Shown piece after piece: positions 15,446 to 23,430 of a DNA stretch of 28,629 bases. The stretch comes from SLID01 sp041667545 (GTDB lineage: Bacteria; Omnitrophota; Gorgyraeia; Tantalellales; Tantalellaceae): contig JBAYES010000024.1 in assembly GCA_041667545.1 (NCBI GenBank), forward strand, positions 1 to 28,629, read 5' to 3'. The notes beneath the pieces were generated by a model. The model saw nothing but the letters and a program-made list of their open reading frames with translations, was not told the DNA's origin and did no database searches. Both the position numbers and the translations under genes were made by a program. Positions within the stretch are counted from its first letter, which is position 1. The number at the start of each line of letters is the position of its first letter.

Positions 15446-16320
15446 CTCACCTTTATGTGGTATTTTCTTAGAACAGCATCAGCTGTCATGTTTATAAGGA
15501 AAGTTATAACAAAAAGAGCGAGTCCCACCGCAAAAAGCGCGTAATAATGTGTGGTATAGTACGGAACTTCCCCAAGCTCTATGGCTATTGTGGCGGTCAT
15601 GGTCCTTACGGAGTCGAAAAAATTCCTCGGCATGGCGGGAGCGCATCCAGTAGCCATTAAAACCGTCATGGTCTCCCCTACGGCTCTTCCCATGCCAAGC
15701 ATACATGAAGCGAATATCCCGGATACCGCGGCCGGTATCTTGACCCTGACAACTGTCTGCCACCTGGTGGCTCCGAGCGCCAGCGAAGCTTCCACAAAAG
15801 TTTTCGGCACGCTTTTAAGCGCGTCTTCCGAAATGCTTATTATTGTGGGTAGCGCCATAACCGCAAGAAGAACTGCCCCGTTAATAGCGTTAAGCCCGTT
15901 GGGAAGTCCGAATATTTTCGCTATTATGGGCCCAACAAGCACTATTCCCAGAAATCCTATGACTACGGAAGGTATTCCCGCAAGTATCTCTATTACGGGT
16001 TTGGCTATCTCCCTTATCCTGGGCGATGCCACATCCGTAAGGTACGCGGCGGTTCCCACACCGAGCGGAATAGCGATAAAAAGAGCCCCTGCTGTGACCA
16101 TAAAGGTACTCACAAGCATGGAGACTATTCCGTATGAGGGGGTATAATAGGAAGTGGGGTTCCACCTCGCGCTCAAAAGGAACTCTTTAAGCCCGATCTC
16201 TTTAAGAGCGGGGAGGGACGTCGTAACAAGTATATAGAATATCCCGCAAAGAACAAGGACCACTATTATCCCATTAAGCAGAAAGAGGCCGTGAATGATG
16301 TTCTCTTTGACCTTTCGCAT
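15442..16320 (-). CDS. pstC: Phosphate ABC transporter permease PstC
   Basis: A 292-aa inner-membrane permease with six predicted helices. Its EAA loop is SEDALKSVPKTFVEASLALG followed by ATRWQTV. The GIPSVVIGFLGIVL segment is characteristic of PstC. AAGGAGG precedes the ATG by 10 nt. It lies 41 bp after pstS and overlaps pstA. Confidence 0.96.
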   Translation of the reverse strand: MRKVKENIIHGLFLLNGIIVVLVLCGIFYILVTTSLPALKEIGLKEFLLSARWNPTSYYTPSYGIVSMLVSTFMVTAGALFIAIPLGVGTAAYLTDVASPRIREIAKPVIEILAGIPSVVIGFLGIVLVGPIIAKIFGLPNGLNAINGAVLLAVMALPTIISISEDALKSVPKTFVEASLALGATRWQTVVRVKIPAAVSGIFASCMLGMGRAVGETMTVLMATGCAPAMPRNFFDSVRTMTATIAIELGEVPYYTTHYYALFAVGLALFVITFLINMTADAVLRKYHIKVR

Positions 16321-16361
16321 CTCTTCACGGCCTCCTTACGTGTTTTTATATTAAGGAACTG

Positions 16362-17243
16362 TTACACTCCTGCGTTCCGCGAGTTGTACTCCACATATTC
16401 TTCAGGAACGGGAATAAAACCCATTTCATCAACTATCTTCTGTCCCTGAGCGCTTAATTCGAATTTCATGAAATCACGCGCCGTACCCGATGGCTTGCCA
16501 TTGGTGTACTGGTTCAAGGTTCTGATTATGGGGTATTTTCCGCTGGAAACATCCTGCGGATCCATCGGATCGGCGTATGGTTCGCCTTCCCGTACGGCCA
16601 ATCTCACTACACTAAGCTCCCTGGCGTTTTTGGCATGGCCTAAGCCTATGTACCCTATGCCTGTCTTATCCGATCTTATCGCCTCTACTATCTGGCTGTT
16701 CCCGTTCATCCTGTTCATCCTGTCGGAATAATCACCTTTGAGAACAGCATCCATAAAAAAGCTGAATGTCCCGGAGTTCGACTGTCTTCCGTACAATGTT
16801 ATGGGCATATCCTCCCCTCCGACATCTTTCCAATTGCTAACCTCGCCCCGGAATATGGCCCCGAGCTGAGAAACCGTAAGTTTGTCTACCTTGTTAGCCT
16901 GGTTCACAACAACGGTTATGCAGTCAAGTCCGACAACTGTCCTTACCGGTTCTATCCCTTTTTTTTGCGCGGACATTATTTCTTTAGGTTTAATGTCCCT
17001 GGACGCGTTAGCTATGTCGCATGTATTATTCATTATAGCGGCTATGCCTGTTCCGGAACCGCCTCCCGTAACCGCCAGATATTTCCCGGGATTCTTCTCC
17101 ATGTAAACCTCGGCAAGCCGCTGTACAAGATTTACCAAAGTGTCGGATCCCTTTATCTGAACCATATCCTGCGCCACCGCCGAAAAACCGACAGATAAAC
17201 AAATAATCCCTGTCACAAAAGCTTTTGCTGTTCTCTTTATCAT
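16362..17243 (-). CDS. pstS: Periplasmic phosphate-binding protein PstS
   Basis: A 293-aa substrate-binding protein with a Sec signal peptide (about residues 1-24, cleavage after SAVA). It contains the phosphate-binding segments KGSDTLVNL, GGGSGTGIAAI, ANASRDIKPKE and YGRQSNSGTFSFF, the last containing the conserved SGT-type anion loop. It delivers phosphate to PstCA. It is not a lipoprotein. AAGGAGG lies 4 nt before the ATG. A Pho-box array lies 45-73 bp upstream. Confidence 0.96.
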   Translation of the reverse strand: MIKRTAKAFVTGIICLSVGFSAVAQDMVQIKGSDTLVNLVQRLAEVYMEKNPGKYLAVTGGGSGTGIAAIMNNTCDIANASRDIKPKEIMSAQKKGIEPVRTVVGLDCITVVVNQANKVDKLTVSQLGAIFRGEVSNWKDVGGEDMPITLYGRQSNSGTFSFFMDAVLKGDYSDRMNRMNGNSQIVEAIRSDKTGIGYIGLGHAKNARELSVVRLAVREGEPYADPMDPQDVSSGKYPIIRTLNQYTNGKPSGTARDFMKFELSAQGQKIVDEMGFIPVPEEYVEYNSRNAGV

Positions 17244-17266
17244 TTCTCCTCCTTGTAGTTCTTACA

Positions 17267-17316
17267 GTTACATTTTCATATGTTCAAATTACACGACTGT
17301 TACAGAATTGTTACAA
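17267..17316 (-). promoter_or_regulatory. Pho-box array upstream of pstS
   Basis: On the minus strand, three 7-mers recur at exact 11-bp steps: TTGTAAC (17310-17316), CTGTAAC (17299-17305) and GTGTAAT (17288-17294), with 4-bp gaps. This is the 7-4-7 layout of PhoB sites (E. coli CTGTCAT-N4-CTGTCAT). A fourth site, ATGTAAC (17267-17273), is 21 bp further on. A poor -10 (TATGAA, 17275-17280) follows the third box, as expected for an activator-dependent promoter. The array sits between the porin stop and pstS, so pstS has its own promoter. Confidence 0.85.
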
Positions 17317-17326
17317 TTGTGTGAAC

Positions 17327-18658
17327 TTAAAACTTTGTCTCAATATCGAACATCAATATGTTGTAAGGCTCGTCATAGCTGTTAGTAAGCCCCTTGTTTA
17401 TAGACATAGGCTGGGAATAATAGTAGTTAACTCCGGCTACAAGGTTCTTCATAAGGCCATATTTAAAGCTTCCCACAAAACCCTCTCCGCCGGTACCTCC
17501 TCCGCTTGGTGTTCCCTGAGCCGTAAAACCATAAAAATCTGAATCAGGAAGAAAGTCGGGGACAGCGTCTCTCATTATTGACCGATATTCACCTTTTAAC
17601 TGCCATTGCCCGGGTTCTGAAACCTTTTTCTCTCCGATATAACCACCCAGCTGCCACGCAAAATTATTTTTGGAAGCACCGGCATTCCATATAAAATCGC
17701 CGAAAACACCGTGGCCGAATTTAAGATCACCTATTTGCTTGCTGTCGTATTTAAAAAGAACATCGATGAGATTAAAATCATACCTGTACGTATTTCCCAA
17801 AGCCCCGCCCCAAAGAGTGTTGGTGCCGGCCGAAAAAGGAGCGTTCACGTAATTCCTGTTGTTCTGCGTATTAGCGAAATCGTAATAAGCCGCGCTTACA
17901 TCTACCGTGGCTCCCCAGTCTTTGACTACATCAGCTTTGAACCCGCCCTGTATTGTCCAAAGAAGAGGATCTCTTTGTGACGTCCCGAATTCATCCAGCC
18001 AGAACATCCCCCCGTTACTGTATATACTAAAGGGTATATCCCCGATCTCAAATTTAGGCGAACCGTACTGAAGGGCTATCCCGCCCGGATTAATGTCTCC
18101 GTCCCAAAGTATCGGCGACTTCGTCATAGGATTCTTGAATTTTCCAAGCCAAAGGCCGGTCTTTCCTATTTCTTTGGGTATTTCAGGTTTCCAATTTATG
18201 TAATATTGATCCAGACGAAAATCATAGGTCTCAAAATTATCATCGAGTGTCTGGTTTGTTGATCTCGGATCGGAACCTCCGGTTGCGGCCAGGATCCCCG
18301 CCTTTACCTGCTCGTTAACTTTTCCTTCTACACCAAGCCGGGCTCTTACTCTTTGACGGGTACGCTGATGCGCCGGGCCAAGTCCCTTGCCCCATTCCGT
18401 TTGGGTCCTGAACCTTACATCTCCCTTTATCTTCACATTGTCCGTCCATGCCGGCACTATCGTCTTTTTGGTTTCCGCCATTTCTTTGGCGGCTTCTTCT
18501 TTTGCTTGCGACACCAGTATCTGTCCCTCATACGTCGTAAGTATCCCCTTCTCCACCAGCTTGTCCACCAGTATCTGCATTTCACTCGCATAAAGCGCGG
18601 GCGCTGTGACAAGCAAAAAAGATACCACCGCCATCGCCTTCAGTATTGCTTTCTTCAT
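17327..18658 (-). CDS. Outer-membrane beta-barrel porin (putative phosphate porin)
   Basis: A 443-aa protein with a signal peptide (about residues 1-23, ending ALYA), a short helical N-terminal region (VDKLVEKGILTTYEGQILVS), then many amphipathic strands from VKIKGDVRFRTQTEW onwards. It ends in a C-terminal phenylalanine (MFDIETKF), the usual beta-barrel assembly signal. It resembles the 'putative porin' families. The start at 18658 is preferred to one 14 codons upstream because AAGGAGG lies 7 nt before it. Its place between phoR and pstS suggests an outer-membrane route for phosphate, comparable in role to PhoE or OprP; this is inferred from context, not from sequence identity. Confidence 0.85.
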   Translation of the reverse strand: MKKAILKAMAVVSFLLVTAPALYASEMQILVDKLVEKGILTTYEGQILVSQAKEEAAKEMAETKKTIVPAWTDNVKIKGDVRFRTQTEWGKGLGPAHQRTRQRVRARLGVEGKVNEQVKAGILAATGGSDPRSTNQTLDDNFETYDFRLDQYYINWKPEIPKEIGKTGLWLGKFKNPMTKSPILWDGDINPGGIALQYGSPKFEIGDIPFSIYSNGGMFWLDEFGTSQRDPLLWTIQGGFKADVVKDWGATVDVSAAYYDFANTQNNRNYVNAPFSAGTNTLWGGALGNTYRYDFNLIDVLFKYDSKQIGDLKFGHGVFGDFIWNAGASKNNFAWQLGGYIGEKKVSEPGQWQLKGEYRSIMRDAVPDFLPDSDFYGFTAQGTPSGGGTGGEGFVGSFKYGLMKNLVAGVNYYYSQPMSINKGLTNSYDEPYNILMFDIETKF

Positions 18659-18715
18659 TCTCCCTCCTCCTTTTTTAGTTTTTTCATTCAATTTCTGCAA
18701 AATGGACTTTTATAC

Positions 18716-18829
18716 CGTCTTTGCGAGGAACGAACGAAGAGAGTGACGAAGCAATCCCAATAAATATAATAGGCCATGAGATTGCTTCGGTCCCCTGTAC
18801 CGTACGGTACAGGGTCCCTCGCAATGACG
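18716..18829. mobile_element. 114-bp palindromic MITE-like repeat in the porin upstream region
   Basis: The ends cgtctttgcgagg and cctcgcaatgacg are inverted repeats. Inside, gacgaagcaatc faces gattgcttcgg. A perfect 22-bp palindrome lies at 18793-18814 (half-site ccctgtaccgt). It belongs to the GTCATTGCGAGGAGCG-type repeat class found in many bacterial genomes and shares words with the elements at 83 and 5881. It lies 58 bp before the porin start, so it separates the gene from any older promoter. Confidence 0.85.
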
Positions 18830-18893
18830 TGAAAACTCTATTTTGCATAACTTTTAGTTTTTCCATGATATTGCAGAACGAATGGATCCTTCT

Positions 18894-19067
18894 TTATATC
18901 TTCCTACAAAAAACATTCCGCCGAACTTCACCTCCTTTTTCGGAAGTGTTTTCTTCTTTGTTAACGGAGTCCGCAAGGTTCTCGGCAAGCTTCTTCAGCT
19001 TCCTCATGCGGACGAATGCGAAAATAACAAAAATTCCTGAAACAGCTATTACAGTAAGGATCTCCAC
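18894..19067 (-). CDS. Small single-pass membrane protein in the pho cluster
   Basis: A 57-aa protein from a GTG start: one transmembrane segment (about residues 4-20, LTVIAVSGIFVIFAFV), then a basic stretch RMRKLKKLAENLADSVNKEE and a charged tail. The GTG at 19067 is chosen because AAGGAGG lies 4 nt upstream; earlier starts reach 105 aa but lack a ribosome-binding site and read through likely regulatory DNA. It lies between phoR and the porin on the same strand. No family recognised; a role in Pho sensing or membrane anchoring is only a guess. Confidence 0.55.
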   Translation of the reverse strand: MEILTVIAVSGIFVIFAFVRMRKLKKLAENLADSVNKEENTSEKGGEVRRNVFCRKI

Positions 19068-19142
19068 CTTTCCTCCTTCGCATTCCATCTCGGAATACAC
19101 CCAAATTGTAGTGTTTACATGTTGAGGGAGCATTGAGGAAAA

Positions 19143-19160
19143 GTGAAATCTATGTGAAAT
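19143..19160. promoter_or_regulatory. Possible Pho-like direct repeat downstream of phoR
   Basis: GTGAAAT-CTAT-GTGAAAT (+ strand) is a perfect 7-4-7 direct repeat with the 11-bp step of the two Pho-box arrays, but with a different word (minus strand ATTTCAC, not TGTAAC). It lies between phoR and the small membrane-protein gene, where a promoter for the small gene and porin could be. Weak evidence. Confidence 0.3.
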
Positions 19161-19232
19161 GAAAATAGCGCTGTAGTTACTGAGAAGATGTGTAGACACA
19201 AGGGGCTTCAATCTTTTTAGTTTTCGATGAGA

Positions 19233-21011
19233 TCAGTTCGCGGCTGGAATGGACAGGAAAAAAGAAGAGCCTTTGCCCGGCTCGGACTCAACTCTCACCA
19301 GGCCTTTATGCTCTTCAGCTATATGCTTTACAATGGAAAGCCCAAGACCGGTGCTCCCGGTCTCGCGGGAACGGGACTTATCTACTCTATAGAACCTTTC
19401 GAATATTCTCTCGATATGCTCTTCTGGTATCCCGGGCCCGTTGTCTTTCACTTCTATCTCAATAAACCCTTTTGTTTCCTTTGCCAGAATGGTCACGGTT
19501 CCTTGTTTTCCCGTATACTTGACGGCATTATCTACAAGATTGAAAAGCGCCTGGAAGATCATACCCTGATCGGCCAGAATAAAAAGATCTTTGTCCTTAA
19601 GACCATTTTCAAGTTTTATCTGTTTCGCGGCGGCTTGTTTTTTTATCTCCCTCTCAACTCCGGATATGACTTCACGCGCCGAACATTTTTCAAGTTTAAG
19701 ATGAGCCTTCCCGGACTCTATCTTCGAGAGAGCCAAAAGATCCTCTATAAGGCGCACGAGCCTGTCGGAATTCTCTTCTATTATCTTCACAAATTCCATA
19801 GCATTCTCTTTATCCTCAAGAGCTCCCGAGGCGAGAGTTTCGGCAAACCCCCTGATATTGGACGCGGGCGTCCTGAGCTCATGAGATACATTCGCGACAA
19901 AATCTCTCCGGATCCCTTCAAGACGTCTCATTTCCGTTATATCGTGGAACACCATTACAGCGCCTCTCGTTATGGTATCCCTGACTATCGGCGTTCCGTT
20001 GATCACAACAACCTTTTCCTCGGGAACAAGCGCTATCTCCTTTTTCTCGGATGAAACACCGCCGCGCAAAAGCCTGTCAGCCAGCCCCTGAACCTCAACA
20101 TTCCTTATTACTTCGAGAGGTTTCTTGCCCCTGACGTCTTCATTAACACCGAACATCTCGGTAAGGGCCCTGTTGACCAGAATAATATTGCCTTTCGAGT
20201 CCACAACAATTACTCCGTCTGACATACTTAAGAGCACGGCTTCTAACCTTGCCCTCTGTGCCGTTATTTCCCTGATCCTGCCCCTTACTTCATCGGACAT
20301 ATTATTGAACGCCGCGGCGAGATCCGATATTTCGTCATTTGAAGCCGAATATATCTTCTTGTCAAAATCACCCCTGGCAATATCCATGGCGCCCGCCGAT
20401 ATTTTCTTTATAGGACGCGTTATGAACAGAGCCGCCAGAAAACTTGCCGCTATAGAAACCCCGAACGCGGCGAAAAGAGCCAGAACAAGTATTTTTCGTA
20501 AACGAAGAGAGACTGTCTCTATATCCGTAAGCGGAACAGCGGCTCTCACGAACCCAACGGGTTCATTACGCCCAAGAACGGCGGCAATATAGAGCATGTC
20601 CTTCCGCACGGTAGTGGAGTACCTGCGGCTTTCCCCTATTCCGGACAAAAGAGCCATTCGTATCTCCGGACGGTCAATATGGTTCTCGACCTCCTCAAGC
20701 CCTTCGGGATCCAGATCGGAATCCCCGAGAACTGTGCCGTCAAGCCCTATTATGGATACCCGGGCATCTATGACCTCGCCCACGTTTATACTGATATCGC
20801 TTATCTTCTTGAACCTTGGATACCCCGGGAAATCTTCTTCAAGGAATAACTTGGCCAAAAGAACTTCTTTTGTTATGGCGGTCTTTATTTTTTCATAAAG
20901 ATAGGTCTTAAGCGAAAACTCAAGATAAGCAAAAACCCCAAGAAGTATTACCGCGACTATGCCGCAGAAAAGGCCGGCTATTTTATAGTGTAATTTGACC
21001 CTCAAGAACAC
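19233..21011 (-). CDS. phoR: Phosphate-regulon sensor histidine kinase PhoR
   Basis: A 592-aa kinase. TM1 is at about 10-30, an extracytoplasmic domain at about 31-172, TM2 at about 174-196, HAMP at about 197-250, PAS at about 255-360, HisKA with phosphoacceptor H377 (SHELRTPASNIRGFAETL), and an ATPase domain with NAVKYT, DNGPGIPEEHI, ERFYRVDKSRSR and GLGLSIVKHI. The HAMP-PAS-HisKA order and the phoB neighbour identify it as PhoR; PstB/PhoU would modulate it. The large extracytoplasmic domain is unlike E. coli PhoR but common in Gram-positive and deeper-branching PhoR. The start may be the GTG at 21011 or, with better spacing from the G-rich ribosome-binding site, a TTG at 21005. Confidence 0.93.
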   Translation of the reverse strand: MFLRVKLHYKIAGLFCGIVAVILLGVFAYLEFSLKTYLYEKIKTAITKEVLLAKLFLEEDFPGYPRFKKISDISINVGEVIDARVSIIGLDGTVLGDSDLDPEGLEEVENHIDRPEIRMALLSGIGESRRYSTTVRKDMLYIAAVLGRNEPVGFVRAAVPLTDIETVSLRLRKILVLALFAAFGVSIAASFLAALFITRPIKKISAGAMDIARGDFDKKIYSASNDEISDLAAAFNNMSDEVRGRIREITAQRARLEAVLLSMSDGVIVVDSKGNIILVNRALTEMFGVNEDVRGKKPLEVIRNVEVQGLADRLLRGGVSSEKKEIALVPEEKVVVINGTPIVRDTITRGAVMVFHDITEMRRLEGIRRDFVANVSHELRTPASNIRGFAETLASGALEDKENAMEFVKIIEENSDRLVRLIEDLLALSKIESGKAHLKLEKCSAREVISGVEREIKKQAAAKQIKLENGLKDKDLFILADQGMIFQALFNLVDNAVKYTGKQGTVTILAKETKGFIEIEVKDNGPGIPEEHIERIFERFYRVDKSRSRETGSTGLGLSIVKHIAEEHKGLVRVESEPGKGSSFFLSIPAAN

Positions 21012-21017
21012 CCCCCA

Positions 21018-21707
21018 CTAAAACTCTTCACTGAACCGATATCCCACTCCTCTTACCGTTTCTATAAGATCCCCTTTTTTGCCGAGTTTTGTCCTTAGTC
21101 TCTTTATGTGGGTGTCGACCGTTCGCGTGGTAACATCGGAGGCTATATCCCATACTTCATCAAGGAGTTTATCACGGGATTGGACCCGGCCCTTCCTGCT
21201 CATAAGTGTTCTAAGGAGATTGAACTCCATGTTGGTAAGCTCCACTTCTTTCCCCGCCACGGTGACCTTATGTTTCGCGGTATCCATTACAAGTTTTCCC
21301 GCCTCAAGCAAGGGTTCCTCTATAGGATCTTCCATATCCCTTTTTAGCACCGCTTTTATCCTTAATATAAGTTCGCGCGGACTAAAAGGCTTCACCATGT
21401 AATCATCGGCTCCGAGCTCAAACCCCACTATCCTGTCCACTTCCTCGCCTTTGGCCGTAAGCATTATAACAGGCATTCCATGCAGCGTTTTTTCCTGTCT
21501 TATCTTCCGGCAAACCTCAAGGCCGTCAATCCCCGGAAGCATAATGTCCAGAACAACAAGGTCCGAACGGGTTTTTCTGAGAGTTTCTAAGGCTTCCTCC
21601 CCGCTATATACATTCAGGCAGGAAAAACCTTCTTTTTCGAGATTGTACCTGATGAGTTTGGCAATATTCTTGTCGTCCTCAACAACAAGCACTCTGATTT
21701 TGCTCAT
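21018..21707 (-). CDS. phoB: Phosphate-regulon response regulator PhoB
   Basis: A 229-aa OmpR/PhoB-family regulator. In the receiver domain the acidic pocket is E10-D11-D12, the phosphoacceptor D54 (VVLDIMLPGIDG), and the switch residues T84 (MLTAKGEE) and K106 (YMVKPFSP). The winged-helix DNA-binding domain (about 135-229) ends with TVDTHIKRLRTKLG and ETVRGVGYRF. It is expected to bind the Pho boxes seen before its own gene and pstS. It ends 6 bp before phoR. Confidence 0.95.
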   Translation of the reverse strand: MSKIRVLVVEDDKNIAKLIRYNLEKEGFSCLNVYSGEEALETLRKTRSDLVVLDIMLPGIDGLEVCRKIRQEKTLHGMPVIMLTAKGEEVDRIVGFELGADDYMVKPFSPRELILRIKAVLKRDMEDPIEEPLLEAGKLVMDTAKHKVTVAGKEVELTNMEFNLLRTLMSRKGRVQSRDKLLDEVWDIASDVTTRTVDTHIKRLRTKLGKKGDLIETVRGVGYRFSEEF

Positions 21708-21736
21708 ATCCGCCTCCCGTCATTTTCGGCCTTCTT

Positions 21737-21810
21737 ATTATACAATGATGTCCGCTGTTTTGTACATTTTCTTCCTGCCAGGTTACATTCCCGTTCCCCA
21801 AATGTTACAT
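21737..21810 (-). promoter_or_regulatory. phoB promoter with Pho-box array
   Basis: On the minus strand, 7-mers lie at 11-bp steps: ATGTAAC (21804-21810), GGGGAAC (21793-21799, degenerate) and ATGTAAC (21782-21788). A related ATGTACA is at 21761-21767, 21 bp further on. A perfect -10 TATAAT (21737-21742) follows without a good -35. The layout suggests autoregulation of phoBR. The same 183-bp gap also serves the divergent gene at 21885. Confidence 0.78.
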
Positions 21811-21884
21811 TCCTGTGAAATCTTTTCGCGTCATTGTCCCCTTTATAATCCACAAATCTCGGGTTTAATGATAAAATAAACTCC

Positions 21885-22373
21885 ATGAAAGTCTCAACAA
21901 AAAATTTATGGGTGGCGGGGCTGTGTTCTCTTTGCGCGGGAGCGGTAACTTCACTTATTTTCGGTTCATATTTTATAAAAGTGTCGATCGACTACCTGTC
22001 GTTCATAGCGGGAATATTCCTTGTTATAGACGCGGCGCATGCCTTTTATAAGGCGAAAAACGCGTCCTTAGGCTCGCAGTTCGCGCGAGCCGTAAGGTTC
22101 TTGTTCGGATCTTTCATCATTAAGATACATCTCGGACAATTCTTACACTACAGGGTCATGTCTTCTCAGATAGCTGAAATAAAAATAGACTGGGTGGATT
22201 ATGTAGCCATATCGGCAAGCATTTTTCTTATGGCCGAAGGTCTTACCAGGATCCTGAGGTCAGGATCTTTTGTATTTCCGGGCCAGATATCCAGGCTTTT
22301 CCGAATTTTAATAGGCGCCATCGTTCTCACGATACATATACTTCAACTCGTCCACTGCTGGGGAATCTCTTAA
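21885..22373 (+). CDS. Internally duplicated membrane protein with paired HxxQxxH motifs
   Basis: A 162-aa integral membrane protein of unrecognised family. After a first helix (about 8-30) it has two homologous halves, about 36-90 and 103-158. Each half is ID(Y/W)... + helix + short basic loop + R.L.G..I..IH..Q..H at the end of a helix. The motif residues are H82-Q85-H88 and H151-Q154-H157, each set on one helix face, so a bound metal or haem is possible. It is divergent from phoB and shares its upstream region, which holds the Pho boxes and a TATAAT at 21844-21849, so phosphate control is conceivable but unproven. No clear ribosome-binding site is visible. Confidence 0.75.
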   Translation: MKVSTKNLWVAGLCSLCAGAVTSLIFGSYFIKVSIDYLSFIAGIFLVIDAAHAFYKAKNASLGSQFARAVRFLFGSFIIKIHLGQFLHYRVMSSQIAEIKIDWVDYVAISASIFLMAEGLTRILRSGSFVFPGQISRLFRILIGAIVLTIHILQLVHCWGIS

Positions 22374-22421
22374 ACTACCTTGCATCCTGATTTTGCCGCA
22401 AGAGCCTCTCAATCACACCCG

Positions 22422-23375
22422 TTATTTACCTTTTATCTTTTCGTGCCTCTGGGGAATGGCATGGAGCAGGAACGCCACAGCCGACCCCGCTAAAACAAGC
22501 AATAATGCCGCTATGACCTGGCCGTCAAAAGAGGTCGGGAAAATATTTATTTCCCTGACAGGTATCATCTTGCCGCTTGATGTCGTAATAGTCTCCAAGA
22601 TCCTTTTCCAGGGCCATATTTTGTTTAAGGAACCTATGACGAATCCGGCAAGGACCGCTATGGTCATATCGTGATATTTCCTGAAAAGCCACTCCAACAT
22701 CCTGACGAAAGACAATATTCCCACAGCCATACCGGCCATGAAAATAAGTATGGTCCCGATATCCCTGGAATGGATGGCCGTAAGAATAAACTGGTATTTT
22801 CCAAGAAGAAGAAGGATAAAAGCCCCGGATATCCCGGGCAATATCATAGCGCATATGGCAATAGCTCCGCTCGCGAAAATGAACCACCATGATTCGGGGG
22901 TCGAGACGGGTGTAAGCTGCACAAAGAAAAATGTTCCCGCAGCAGAAACAAAAAGCGCTGTTATCTTTTTTACATCCCACTTTTTCATCGCCCCGGCTAT
23001 TATTGGCACCGTCGCGAGTATAAGACCGAAAAAGAACGCGTTTATGAAGACCGGATGTTCTCTTAAAAGCCAGCTTATGATTTTGGCAAGAAGAACTATA
23101 GCACAGCCGATACCCGCTATTACAGACCCTAAAAACCTCCATGCTACGGAACCAAAGGCTTCCCGTATCTTACCTTTCAAGAGAAGTCTTAAAAAATTGC
23201 CGTCAAAGGATTTTATCGCCTTTATGAGATCTTCGTATATCTCAAGAATGAAAGCTATAGTCCCTCCCGATATCCCCGGGATTATGTCAGCAACCCCCAT
23301 ACAAAAACCTTTCAACGCGATCACAAAATAGTCCAAAATAGTACGATCCTCGTCAACCGGATGGATATTCCTCAC
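22422..23375 (-). CDS. DUF368 membrane protein (undecaprenyl-phosphate transporter-like)
   Basis: A 317-aa polytopic protein of the DUF368 family, recently linked to translocation of undecaprenyl phosphate back across the inner membrane for reuse in wall and LPS synthesis (PopT type). The family hallmark KGFCMGVADIIPGISGGTIAFILEIYE is split around residues 22-48, and a second copy-like motif ICAMILPGISGAFILLLLGKYQ lies later at about 175-196. The start is a GTG at 23375 with AAAGGAG 5 nt upstream. It converges with the upstream + strand gene 48 bp away. Confidence 0.9.
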   Translation of the reverse strand: MRNIHPVDEDRTILDYFVIALKGFCMGVADIIPGISGGTIAFILEIYEDLIKAIKSFDGNFLRLLLKGKIREAFGSVAWRFLGSVIAGIGCAIVLLAKIISWLLREHPVFINAFFFGLILATVPIIAGAMKKWDVKKITALFVSAAGTFFFVQLTPVSTPESWWFIFASGAIAICAMILPGISGAFILLLLGKYQFILTAIHSRDIGTILIFMAGMAVGILSFVRMLEWLFRKYHDMTIAVLAGFVIGSLNKIWPWKRILETITTSSGKMIPVREINIFPTSFDGQVIAALLLVLAGSAVAFLLHAIPQRHEKIKGK

Positions 23376-23430
23376 TTTTACTCCTTTGCCAGCGACATTA
23401 CAAGCAGGCCTTTCCCTCTTTTAATTAGTA

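Noticed and set aside
18684..18866. 60-codon minus frame upstream of the porin
   Set aside because: It is a translation of the palindromic repeat at 18716-18829.
22525..23142. 205-codon minus frame
   Set aside because: It is the same-strand shadow of the DUF368 gene, whose frame has clear family motifs.
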